Shown in pieces: positions 7,119-13,498 of a DNA stretch of 13,498 bases. The first letter of the stretch is position 1, and every line of letters starts with the position of its first letter. The stretch covers positions 1-13,498 of the forward strand of contig JAFGNI010000233.1 in assembly GCA_016927095.1 (NCBI GenBank). The letters run 5' to 3'. Position numbers and translations under genes: made by a program. This DNA is from Anaerolineae bacterium (lineage in GTDB: Bacteria > Chloroflexota > Anaerolineae > B4-G1 > SLSP01). The notes under the pieces are model-generated. The model ran no database searches. It was not told where the DNA came from and was given only the letters and a program-made list of their open reading frames with translations.

Positions 7119-7146
7119 AGTATACTCGACCTCGTGCGAAAGTCAA
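7119..7146 (-). promoter_or_regulatory. Sigma70-type promoter of the six-gene minus-strand operon
   Basis: On the minus strand TTGACT (7146-7141) and TATACT (7124-7119) are separated by 16 bp, close to the vegetative consensus. Transcription would start near 7112, giving a leader of about 15 bases ahead of ATG 7096. The downstream genes are spaced at most 47 bp apart, so this probably drives everything to 3367. Confidence 0.7.
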
Positions 7147-7176
7147 AAACACGTCTCACCAGAGTCACAAGTTGGC

Positions 7177-7205
7177 TTGCGTTTGCCGGACACCTGTGAT
7201 ATGCT
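7177..7205 (+). promoter_or_regulatory. Extended -10 promoter, + strand, divergent from the operon promoter
   Basis: TTGCGT (7177-7182), a 17-bp spacer and TATGCT (7200-7205), with TG one base before the -10, form an extended -10 promoter. The start would fall near 7212, two to five bases before ATG 7214/7217, so the message would be nearly leaderless for the dnaE-like fragment. It probably now serves the gene at 7430. Confidence 0.5.
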
Positions 7206-7213
7206 GGAACTTG

Positions 7214-7369
7214 ATGATGGATCACTTCGTTCACCTGCACATCCATTCCCACTACCTGAAATGCTGCCCGACGAGGAGCGAATCTGATAAACAAAACACA
7301 GATACCGGACGAAATCAAGGCCCGCGTGGACGAGATCGTGGCCCGGTTCAACCAAACCGAGCTCCGTGA
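7214..7369 (+). pseudogene. Fragment resembling the N-terminus of DNA polymerase III alpha (PHP domain start)
   Basis: The 51-codon frame opens MMDHFVHLHIHSHY. The VHLHIHSHY stretch closely matches the beginning of DnaE-type PHP domains, where F-V-H-L-H-x-H-T/S-x-Y-S-L-L-D is usual. After the Tyr the similarity stops (LKCCPTRSESD) and the frame ends at TGA 7367-7369. No polymerase follows. It looks like the first 13 or so codons of a lost dnaE or other PHP-domain gene joined to unrelated sequence. It may still be translated as a leader peptide because a promoter lies directly upstream. Confidence 0.5.
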
Positions 7370-7406
7370 TCCGAACGTGTTCTTCTCCACGAAAGAAAAT
7401 GTGTAA
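7287..7406 (+). pseudogene. Fragment of a hypothetical gene with ATA at the start position
   Basis: From ATA 7287 the frame reads INKTQIPDEIKARVDEI, then VARFNQTELRDPNVFFSTKENV and TAA at 7404-7406. The run has protein-like composition and GC-rich codon use (CCG GAC GAA ATC AAG GCC CGC GTG). GAGGAG at 7273-7278 lies exactly 8 bases before the ATA, so an ancestral ATG probably stood there. The 39-residue product is too short for an independent domain. I believe it is the N-terminal piece of a conserved hypothetical protein cut by a deletion or frameshift, but I cannot name the family with certainty. Confidence 0.4.
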
Positions 7407-7429
7407 AGAAAGCTTGGGAGGATGACTTG

Positions 7430-8392
7430 ATGATCCAGCAACCAGGTGACACGCCTTCAGAAAAGTCCACGTCTCTCATCACGTGGCTGTCGAATGCCAA
7501 CACGCCCTCGATCCGTTATCTGACGCTGCGCCATCTGCTGGGCCGATCTGAGACGGACGTCGACGCGCGCACAGCGTGGCAGGAGATGCAAACGACCGGT
7601 CCCATCCCCGCGATCATGGCGGGGCAGACACAGGCCGGTCACTGGGACGGCGAGCGCAGTTACTACACGCCGAAATACATCAGCACCCACTGGAGCCTGC
7701 TGCTTCTGGCAGAGCTGGCCGCCGACCCTACCGACCCACGCCTGCACAGAGGTGTGGAGTTCATGCTGACCGCCACCCAGAACGAGCTGGAACGGGCCGT
7801 CGCCTCGGAGGGGCACGGCCTCTCCTGCTTCTGGGGCAACCTGCTCCGCTATGCCCTCCACTGTGGCTACGCCGATGACCCGCGCGTGAGCACAATCGTC
7901 CGCTACCTGGCCCACGACGCCCGAGAGGGAGGCTGGCGCTGTGCGCACAACGACGAGTTGCCGTGCGCCTGGGGCGCTGCCCGCGCTCTGTGGGGATTGG
8001 CGGCATTGCCGTCCGAGCGTCGTTCTCCCGAGACTGAAGCGACTGTCGAGAACGGGCTGGCTTTCCTCCTGGAAGCCCACAGCCTGGTCGAGGCCGACTA
8101 TCCCACGTCAGGCCGGGTTCACACTCTCTGGTCCCGGCTCAACTTTCCCCTGTTCTACCAGGCCGACACCCTGTTCGTGCTGCGGGCGCTGGCCGAGTTG
8201 GGGAAGCTCGACCATTCCGGGGCCGGCCCGGCGCTGGAGTGGCTGGCCTCTCGACGCCAGGCCAACGGTCGCTGGCGTGGAGCCAGCCCTTTCCGGCGAC
8301 GCACCTGGGCGGCGCTGGCAGATCGGGAGGATACAGACCGCTGGGTCTCTCTGCACGCGGCGATCATTCTGCGAAACTACACGCCAGAGTGA
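7430..8392 (+). CDS. Alpha/alpha-toroid (prenyltransferase/squalene-cyclase-like) protein
   Basis: The protein has 320 residues from ATG 7430, preceded at 8 bases by GGGAGG (7416-7421); a TTG immediately before is less likely. Helical repeats are visible: PSIRYLTLRHLLG (26-38), YYTPKYISTHWSLLLLAELA (78-97), FWGNLLRYALHCGYADDPRV (134-152), WGAARALWGLAALP (181-194) and DTLFVLRALAELGKL (246-260), with G-W or RW turns (GGWRC, GRWRG). This fits the terpenoid cyclase/prenyltransferase toroid fold. No DxDD motif of class II terpene cyclases is present, so terpene cyclisation is doubtful; relatives are sometimes misnamed 'nitrogen fixation protein'. There is no signal peptide. It is probably transcribed from the promoter at 7177-7205. 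Confidence 0.75.
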   Translation: MIQQPGDTPSEKSTSLITWLSNANTPSIRYLTLRHLLGRSETDVDARTAWQEMQTTGPIPAIMAGQTQAGHWDGERSYYTPKYISTHWSLLLLAELAADPTDPRLHRGVEFMLTATQNELERAVASEGHGLSCFWGNLLRYALHCGYADDPRVSTIVRYLAHDAREGGWRCAHNDELPCAWGAARALWGLAALPSERRSPETEATVENGLAFLLEAHSLVEADYPTSGRVHTLWSRLNFPLFYQADTLFVLRALAELGKLDHSGAGPALEWLASRRQANGRWRGASPFRRRTWAALADREDTDRWVSLHAAIILRNYTPE

Positions 8393-8493
8393 TTTCGAGT
8401 CCTCATCGCCGCCGGCAGCGCGCCGCCGTGATCCAGACCGAGCGGTTGAGCAATAGAGATCGATGGAACAAAGACGGACACGTACAGAGCAAA

Positions 8494-8739
8494 TCACCGT
8501 CCATCTTCACTCGGCGCATACCCCCGTTTCTGCCGTCGCTCCACCTGGGTCTTCGCCTCGGCAGCCGCCTCATCTTCCGTGACGAACTCCTCGATCCGGC
8601 ATTGAGACCAGTTGCCCTCTAGTCGTCCCCACGTGCGCACGACGGCCCACGCGCCAAACAACGTCTGTCCCCAGGCTATCGCGTACCAGCGGCGCAGGTT
8701 CTTCTCTGGATCGACCTTGACGAATCGCCGGATACCCAC
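8494..8739 (-). CDS. WGR domain-containing small protein
   Basis: This 81-residue protein starts at GTG 8739-8737, with AGGTGAGG just upstream, and lies 6 bp after the stop of the second RecD2 gene. The whole protein is a single WGR domain: RRWYAIAWGQTLFGAWAVVRTWGRLEG carries the name-giving Trp-Gly-Arg, followed by the FVTEDEAAAEAKTQVERRQKRGY helix. WGR domains in PARP proteins contact DNA ends and the partner domain; standalone bacterial ones are uncharacterised. Close linkage to a helicase suggests a DNA-binding accessory role, which is inference. Confidence 0.88.
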   Translation of the reverse strand: MGIRRFVKVDPEKNLRRWYAIAWGQTLFGAWAVVRTWGRLEGNWSQCRIEEFVTEDEAAAEAKTQVERRQKRGYAPSEDGR

Positions 8740-8745
8740 GATACC

Positions 8746-10923
8746 TCACCTCAACCGCGCCTGCAACCCCGAGTACCGCTTGCGCACCTCGTCGTTGTTG
8801 ACGGCGATGCCGACAGCGCGCCGCGTCCCCACCAACACGACCAGCCCCTTGGCCCGCGTGACGGCGGTGTAGAGCAGATTCCGCTGCAGCATCCGGTAGT
8901 GCTGCGTGTGCAGCGCCACCACCACCGCATCGTACTCCGCCCCCTGAGCCTTGTGGATGGTCACGGCGAAGGCGTGCATCAGTTCGTCTATCTCGTCCCA
9001 CCGGTAGATCACGGGGCGGCCGTCTATCTTGACCACCACCTCGCGTTTCGCCGGGTCAATCTGCGCCAACCGGCCGATGTCACCGTTGAAGACGTTCTTG
9101 GTGTAGTTGTTCTCCACCTGCATCACCTTGTCGCCCACGCGAAAGATACGCCCGCCGATCTGTTGCTCGGCTTTGAACACGAAGCGAGGATTGAGCGCAT
9201 CCTGCAAGCGGACATTGAGGTTGGCGACCCCGAACACGCCCTTGTACATCGGCGCCAGCACCTGCACCTGGTCCACGGGATCGATGCCGAACTTGTCGGG
9301 GATGCGACGTTGCACGACGTCCACCAGCAGGTCGGCGGCCTCCTGGGGGTCTTCCTTGGAGAAAAAGTAGAAATCGAAGAACCCGTTGAGGGTGGGCATC
9401 TCGCCGTGGTTGATCTTGTGGGCGTTGACGACGATGCCGCTGTCGGCAGCCTGGCGAAAGATGGTGGTCAGGCGCACGACGGCGGCGTGGTCGGAAGCGA
9501 TGAGGTCGCGCAGGACGTCGCCCGCGCCGACGGAGGGGAGCTGGTCCACATCGCCGACGAAGAGGACGTGCGTGGACGGATCGACGGCCTTGAGCAGGTG
9601 GTTGGTCAGCAGGATGTCGAGCATCGAGGCTTCGTCCACGATGAGAAAGTCGACCTCCAGCGGGTTTTCCTCGTCGCGGGTAAAACCGTCCTGGGAGTAT
9701 TGCAGCAGGCGGTGGATGGTCTGGGCCTTGCGCCCGGTGGTCTCGGCCAGGCGTTTGGCGGCGCGCCCGGTGGGGGCGCAGAGGGCGTAGCGGAGGCCCA
9801 TATCCTCCAACACGCCGATGATGGTGCGCACCGTCTGAGTCTTGCCGGTGCCGGGGCCGCCGGTGAGCACCGTCACCTTGCACGTCAACATCGTGTGGAC
9901 CGCCTGTCGCTGTTGGGGCGAGAGCTCGATCCCGGCGAATCGCATCGCCCGGCTCAGCAGCGTCTCCCACTCGGCGGCGCTGAAACCGCGAAAGGGGAGG
10001 GCGGTGGGGCTTTCGGCCAGCGCCTGGAGACGGTTGGCGACGCCGACCTCGCCATAGTAGAAGGGCGTGGGATAGACAGCGCGTTCCTCGCGGTCACCGC
10101 CGGGGAAGGTCAGCGTCTCGCAGTGGATCGTGTCGTCATCCCACAGGTCCTCGATGGCTGCCTCGACCAGGTCAGGATGGACGGCGAGCAGGCGGCCGGT
10201 TTGCGTCACCACCTTCTCCCTGGGCGTGTAGACGTGACCCGATTGAACTTCCTCTCTCAGCACGTGGACCACACCGGCTTGGACACGGGCGGGTGAATCG
10301 GGCGGCAGCCCCAACTCGCGGGCGATGTCGTCGGCGGTCTTGAAACCGATGCCCCGGACGTCGCGCACCGGCCGGTAGGGGTCTTGCCGGACGACCTGCA
10401 TCGCGTCGTTGCCATAGACCTTGTGGATCCTCACTGCCAGGCCGGTGGAGATGCCGTGTCCCTGGAGGAACATCATCACCCGGCGGATGTTCTGGTGCTC
10501 GTTCCATGACTCGGCGATCCTCCCGGCCGTCTTGGGACCGATGCCGGGCACTTCCTGGAGCCGCTCGTGTTCCTCATCGAGGATGCGCACGGTGTCAGCG
10601 CCAAAGCGCTGCACGATGCGCTCCGCCGTGACAGGGCCGATGCCTTTGATCAGGCTCGAGGCCAGGTACGCCTCGATGCCGGTGATGGTGGCCGGGAGGA
10701 GCTGCTCGCAGTGCGCGGCCTCGAACTGCTCGCCGTACTTGGGATGGGTCGTCCAGGTGCCCGCCAGGCGCAGGCGCTCGCCGGGCTCGACCGGGGGCAG
10801 GACGCCGACAACCGTGACATTCGTGCCGAGTCGGCCTTCGGGAGCAAGATCGAGCACGGCGTAACCGGTTTCTGCGTTGCGGTATATAATGCCTGAGACG
10901 GTACCGGTGATGGTTTCTGTCAT
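8746..10923 (-). CDS. recD2: RecD2-like ATP-dependent 5'-3' DNA helicase, paralogue 1
   Basis: The protein has 725 residues from ATG 10923-10921, with GAGG 8 bases upstream; the open frame extends farther up but crosses the promoter, so that part is rejected. The N-terminal OB-like segment is followed by helix-hairpin-helix repeats (KGIGPVTAERI, VPGIGPKTAGRI, RGIGFKTADDI, about 93-198). Superfamily 1B motor motifs follow: GGPGTGKT (355-362), APTGRAAKRLAETT, IVDEAS (428-433), FVGDVDQLPSVGAG, FRQA, LAPMYKG, then HKAQGAEYD (657-665) and NLLYTAVTRAK (682-692). Length agrees with Deinococcus RecD2 (about 715 aa). RecD2 acts without RecBC in DNA repair and replication-fork maintenance. It has its own promoter and shares long identical blocks with the next helicase. 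Confidence 0.93.
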   Translation of the reverse strand: MTETITGTVSGIIYRNAETGYAVLDLAPEGRLGTNVTVVGVLPPVEPGERLRLAGTWTTHPKYGEQFEAAHCEQLLPATITGIEAYLASSLIKGIGPVTAERIVQRFGADTVRILDEEHERLQEVPGIGPKTAGRIAESWNEHQNIRRVMMFLQGHGISTGLAVRIHKVYGNDAMQVVRQDPYRPVRDVRGIGFKTADDIARELGLPPDSPARVQAGVVHVLREEVQSGHVYTPREKVVTQTGRLLAVHPDLVEAAIEDLWDDDTIHCETLTFPGGDREERAVYPTPFYYGEVGVANRLQALAESPTALPFRGFSAAEWETLLSRAMRFAGIELSPQQRQAVHTMLTCKVTVLTGGPGTGKTQTVRTIIGVLEDMGLRYALCAPTGRAAKRLAETTGRKAQTIHRLLQYSQDGFTRDEENPLEVDFLIVDEASMLDILLTNHLLKAVDPSTHVLFVGDVDQLPSVGAGDVLRDLIASDHAAVVRLTTIFRQAADSGIVVNAHKINHGEMPTLNGFFDFYFFSKEDPQEAADLLVDVVQRRIPDKFGIDPVDQVQVLAPMYKGVFGVANLNVRLQDALNPRFVFKAEQQIGGRIFRVGDKVMQVENNYTKNVFNGDIGRLAQIDPAKREVVVKIDGRPVIYRWDEIDELMHAFAVTIHKAQGAEYDAVVVALHTQHYRMLQRNLLYTAVTRAKGLVVLVGTRRAVGIAVNNDEVRKRYSGLQARLR

Positions 10924-10948
10924 ACACGAGTCCTCAACTGTGACCCAC

Positions 10949-10977
10949 AGGATAGCACGAATGTTCGAGATATGCAA
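10949..10977 (-). promoter_or_regulatory. Extended -10 promoter for RecD2 paralogue 1 and WGR gene
   Basis: The minus strand carries TTGCAT (10977-10972), a 17-bp spacer and TATCCT (10954-10949) preceded by TGC, an extended -10 form. The start near 10942 gives a leader of about 19 bases containing the GAGG ribosome site. It sits just after the terminator of the preceding gene, separating the two helicases into different transcription units. Confidence 0.6.
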
Positions 10978-10996
10978 GCGACGCGCTGTAAAACGA

Positions 10997-11027
10997 AAAG
11001 AGCACGGGCTCATCACCCGTGCTCTTT
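10997..11027 (-). terminator. Intrinsic terminator after RecD2 paralogue 2
   Basis: Arms AAAGAGCACGGG (10997-11008) and CCCGTGCTCTTT (11016-11027) pair perfectly over 12 bp around a 7-base loop. Read on the minus strand the stem is followed by TTTTCGTTTT, a usable U-tract. It lies 9 bp after the stop of the helicase at 11037, the right place for a rho-independent terminator. Confidence 0.85.
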
Positions 11028-11036
11028 CTGCTATCG

Positions 11037-13151
11037 CTACAACCGCTCCCGTAGCCCCGAGTACCGCCGGCAGACCCGGTCGTTTTTCACGGCGATGCCC
11101 AGCGCCTGCCGCGTACCCACCAGCACGACCAGACTCCTGGCCCGTGTGATGGCGGTGTAGAGCAGGTTGCGCTGGAGCATCACATAGTGCTGGGTCACCA
11201 CCGGCATCACGACGGCCGGATACTCCGATCCCTGCGACTTGTGCACCGACATCGCGTAGGCGTGCACCAGCTCATCGGCTTCGGGCCAGTTGTACTCGAC
11301 ATACACATCGTCTATACGAACGATCAGCTTCCTCTCGTCTACGTCAATGCGCGTCACCCGGCCCACATCGCCGTTGAACACCTCTTGGTCATAATTGTTC
11401 CGCGTCTGCATCACGCGGTCGCCTTCGCGGAAGACCCGCTTGCCCTTGCTCAGCTCCGCCTTGTGTGGGGAGGGTGCGTTGAGGGCCGTCTGCAGTTGGA
11501 CGTTGAGGTTGGCGATGCCACACTCCCCCCGGTGCATCGGCGCCAGCACCTGGACATCGTGCGGCGACAGGCCAAACGTGCGCGGGATGCGGTTCGTCAC
11601 GACGTCCACCAGCAAGCGGGCGGCCTCCTGCGGATCCTCCTCGGTGAAGAGAAAAAAGTCGCCGTACCCGTCGTTGCAGATCGGGGACTGTCCTCGGTTG
11701 ACCCGGTGAGCGTTAACGACGATGCCGCTGCCTGCGGCCTGGCGAAAGATGCGCGTCAGATGCGCCACGTTGACCCGATCGGACGCGATGAGATCGTGCA
11801 ACACGTTGCCCGCTCCCACCGAGGGGAGTTGGTTCACGTCGCCTACGAAGAGCACCTGTGTGGACGGCTTGAGCGCCCGGAGCAGGTGCGCGGCCAACTG
11901 GATGTCCAGCATCGAGGCCTCGTCCACGACGATGAAATCCGCGTCCAGCGGGTTCATCACATCGTGATGGAACCCCACTTCGGGATTGTACTCCAACAGG
12001 CGATGGATGGTCCGGGCGGAGCGTTCCGTGGTCTCGGCCAGCCGCTTGGCCGCCCTGCCGGTGGGGGCGCAAAGCGCGTACCGGCAGCGCAGTCTCTCCA
12101 GCGTATGGACCACGGCCTTCGTCGTGACGGTCTTGCCCGTTCCGGGCCCGCCGGTGAGCACCGTGACCTTGTTGCCGATGGCCGAAACGACGGCGTCGTA
12201 TTGTTCTCGCGACAACTCGACGCCGTTCGCCTGCGGCGTAACCTCGTTAGCCCCTTCGATCGAGGATGGTGTGTTCATCAATGACCTGACCAGATTCGCC
12301 ACATCGGTCTCCGCATCCCAGAGCGACGAGAGATATACCTTGCTTCCGTCGGTCTCGATCTTGTGTCGCTCTCGCAAGCTGTGAGCGGCCTCCTCGAGAT
12401 GTGGAGCGACGGCCTGGCCCAGTGTATCCAGCGCCTGAGCTTTCAGCTCGCTCCAGGGCAAGTAGGTGTGTCCATCGGCGGCGGCCTCCTGCAACACGTA
12501 GATCAGGCCGGCATCCACCCGCGCCGGGGTATCGAGCGCGATCCCCATCGCGCGAGCCACAAAGTCGGCCCGCTTGAACCCGATCCCGCTGATCTCGGTC
12601 AGCCGGTACGGATCCTGCTGCAAGACGGCCAGGGCGTCCGAACCGAACTCGCGATGGGCGCGTACCGCCATCGTGGTCGAGATGCCGTAGCCATGCAGGG
12701 CCATCATCAACCGGCTCAGACTGCGATGCTCCTGCCACGATTGGGCGATGGCGTCGGCCCGGCCTTTGCCGATGCCCCTCACCTCCTGCAGCCGCTCCGG
12801 TTCCTCGTCGAGCACACGCAGTGTATCCCGACCAAAACGGGCTACGATGAGGTGAGCCGACGCGGGTCCGACGTTCTCGATCAGCCCTGACCCCAGGTAC
12901 GCCTCGATCCCTTCCTCCGTTCTGGGAGCCACGATCTCGTGATCTGCGATCTGGAACTGCTTGCCGTACCGGGCGTGCGTCGTCCAATGCCCCCACAGGA
13001 CCAGGTCCACGCCGGGAGATACCTCCGGCAGTGTGCCGACGGCGGTGGTGAGCAGGCCGCTTCGTTCCTCGATCCTGACGACCGAGTATCCGTTGTCGGG
13101 ATTGCGGTAGACGAGTTTCGCCACTGTGCCTTCGATGCGTTGCGGGTCCAT
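11037..13151 (-). CDS. recD2: RecD2-like ATP-dependent 5'-3' DNA helicase, paralogue 2
   Basis: The complete 704-residue protein starts at ATG 13151-13149, overlapping the radC stop by one base (TGATG), which implies translational coupling; no strong Shine-Dalgarno is visible. The architecture equals the neighbouring paralogue: an N-terminal OB-like region, helix-hairpin-helix segments (VGPASAHLI, VRGIGKGRADAI, ISGIGFKRADFV, about 94-198), GGPGTGKT (334-341), VVDEAS (408-413), FVGDVNQLPSVGAG, FRQA, LAPMHRG, HKSQGSEYP (637-645) and NLLYTAITRAR (662-672). All motor residues are present, so both copies should be active helicases. Divergence is concentrated in the middle linker (about 240-320). 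Transcription probably comes from the radC side beyond the window and ends at the hairpin at 10997-11027. Confidence 0.93.
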   Translation of the reverse strand: MDPQRIEGTVAKLVYRNPDNGYSVVRIEERSGLLTTAVGTLPEVSPGVDLVLWGHWTTHARYGKQFQIADHEIVAPRTEEGIEAYLGSGLIENVGPASAHLIVARFGRDTLRVLDEEPERLQEVRGIGKGRADAIAQSWQEHRSLSRLMMALHGYGISTTMAVRAHREFGSDALAVLQQDPYRLTEISGIGFKRADFVARAMGIALDTPARVDAGLIYVLQEAAADGHTYLPWSELKAQALDTLGQAVAPHLEEAAHSLRERHKIETDGSKVYLSSLWDAETDVANLVRSLMNTPSSIEGANEVTPQANGVELSREQYDAVVSAIGNKVTVLTGGPGTGKTVTTKAVVHTLERLRCRYALCAPTGRAAKRLAETTERSARTIHRLLEYNPEVGFHHDVMNPLDADFIVVDEASMLDIQLAAHLLRALKPSTQVLFVGDVNQLPSVGAGNVLHDLIASDRVNVAHLTRIFRQAAGSGIVVNAHRVNRGQSPICNDGYGDFFLFTEEDPQEAARLLVDVVTNRIPRTFGLSPHDVQVLAPMHRGECGIANLNVQLQTALNAPSPHKAELSKGKRVFREGDRVMQTRNNYDQEVFNGDVGRVTRIDVDERKLIVRIDDVYVEYNWPEADELVHAYAMSVHKSQGSEYPAVVMPVVTQHYVMLQRNLLYTAITRARSLVVLVGTRQALGIAVKNDRVCRRYSGLRERL

Positions 13152-13498
13152 CAGAAACCCAAGCCTCTTTCCCGCATACTCGTGTATCGCTGTTTGGCGA
13201 CGATCAGGTGATCTAGCAACTCGATGTCCAACAGCTTGCCCGCCTGAACCAACTGGCGAGTCACCTCGACGTCCTCCGGCGATGGGCTGACGTCGCCGGT
13301 CGGGTGGTTGTGGGCTACGATGACGGCGGCGCTATTACACCGGGTCGCGTTGCGGAACACCTCGCACACGCGGATGTGCGTGGAGTTGAGGTTGCCCACG
13401 TACAGCGTCTCGCGTCCGATCACGCGGTTGCGGGTGTCGAGGAACAGGACCACAAAGTGCTCCTGCTCCAGGTGAGCCATCTCGGACATCAAGAGTTG
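13151..13498 (-). CDS. radC: RadC-family JAMM/MPN+ domain protein, C-terminal part (5' end outside window)
   Basis: 115 codons are visible and the frame remains open to the window end, so the N-terminal region (normally including helix-hairpin-helix) lies outside. The TTG at 13492 is not the likely start. The JAMM motif is complete: Glu in [25 protein letters not shown] (H-x-H-x7-S-x2-D) and the C-terminal [19 protein letters not shown]. RadC proteins carry a putative metal-dependent hydrolase fold; despite the historic DNA-repair name the activity is unsettled, and relatives occur in mobile and defence loci. Its stop overlaps the RecD2 start by one base, linking the two functionally. Confidence 0.9.
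   Translation of the reverse strand, partial: QLLMSEMAHLEQEHFVVLFLDTRNRVIGRETLYVGNLNSTHIRVCEVFRNATRCNSAAVIVAHNHPTGDVSPSPEDVEVTRQLVQAGKLLDIELLDHLIVAKQRYTSMRERGLGF

Noticed and set aside
8393..8493. Small gene or terminator in the gap between the convergent toroid and WGR genes
   Set aside because: No coding frame with a ribosome site and no convincing hairpin with a T-tract was found in these 101 bases.
8899..10296. 465-codon open frame on the + strand opposite RecD2 paralogue 1
   Set aside because: It is antisense to conserved helicase motifs, with H/V/G/D-rich composition and no recognisable domain.
10924..11016. 31-residue N-terminal extension of RecD2 paralogue 1
   Set aside because: It overlaps the promoter and part of the terminator and has no homology to RecD2 N-termini; ATG 10923 has a ribosome site.
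10997..11027. Terminator hairpin as an operator or repeat element
   Set aside because: Its position just after a stop codon and the following T-rich run on the minus strand fit an intrinsic terminator better.
11187..12284. 365-codon open frame on the + strand opposite RecD2 paralogue 2
   Set aside because: It mirrors the antisense frame of the other helicase copy, as expected from paralogous sequence, and carries no independent coding signal.

Overview
The window is a GC-rich bacterial chromosome segment with short intergenic gaps, Shine-Dalgarno-led genes and sigma70-type promoters. The gene mix (CehA/McbA metallohydrolase, bacterial archaemetzincin, DUF72, QueG-like ferredoxin protein, alpha/alpha-toroid 'prenyltransferase-like' protein, two RecD2 helicases, WGR protein) suggests an environmental Chloroflexota, perhaps Anaerolineae. 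That placement is an inference from gene content; no rRNA or other marker gene is present, and no tRNA, CRISPR array or insertion sequence was seen.

Left part (1-3268, + strand): the C-terminal part of a PHP/CehA-type metallohydrolase cut by the window edge, a small membrane isoprenylcysteine-methyltransferase-like protein, an archaemetzincin with an intact zinc site, and a DUF72 protein. These look like separately transcribed housekeeping or accessory genes. A nested inverted repeat (3276-3347) fills the gap between the convergent DUF72 and zinc-ribbon genes.

Middle part (3367-7146, - strand): a compact six-gene operon led by a good promoter (TTGACT-16-TATACT). In transcription order it holds a truncated VUT-family membrane protein remnant, a DUF1232 protein, an unknown 198-aa protein, a radical SAM/SPASM enzyme with an N-terminal PqqD-like (RRE-like) domain, a QueG-like double [4Fe-4S] protein, and a six-cysteine zinc-ribbon-like protein. 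Gaps are 9, 47, 5 and 19 bp, then a 4-bp overlap. The architecture suggests a redox or post-translational modification system of unknown substrate and is the best candidate here for an undescribed system.

Divergent gap (7097-7429): a scar-like region. Besides the minus promoter it has a + strand extended -10 promoter that would start a nearly leaderless message at an N-terminus like DNA polymerase III alpha (dnaE), broken after about 13 residues. A second gene fragment follows whose well-spaced start codon reads ATA. The region then leads into an intact 320-aa alpha/alpha-toroid protein (7430-8392, +).

Right part (8494-13498, - strand): a DNA-metabolism cluster. A RadC JAMM-domain gene (cut by the window edge) overlaps by one base a RecD2-type helicase, which ends at a strong intrinsic terminator. 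A second RecD2 paralogue follows with its own promoter, and then a small WGR-domain protein. Two tandem RecD2 paralogues in separate transcription units, flanked by RadC and WGR proteins, suggest a DNA repair or recombination module.
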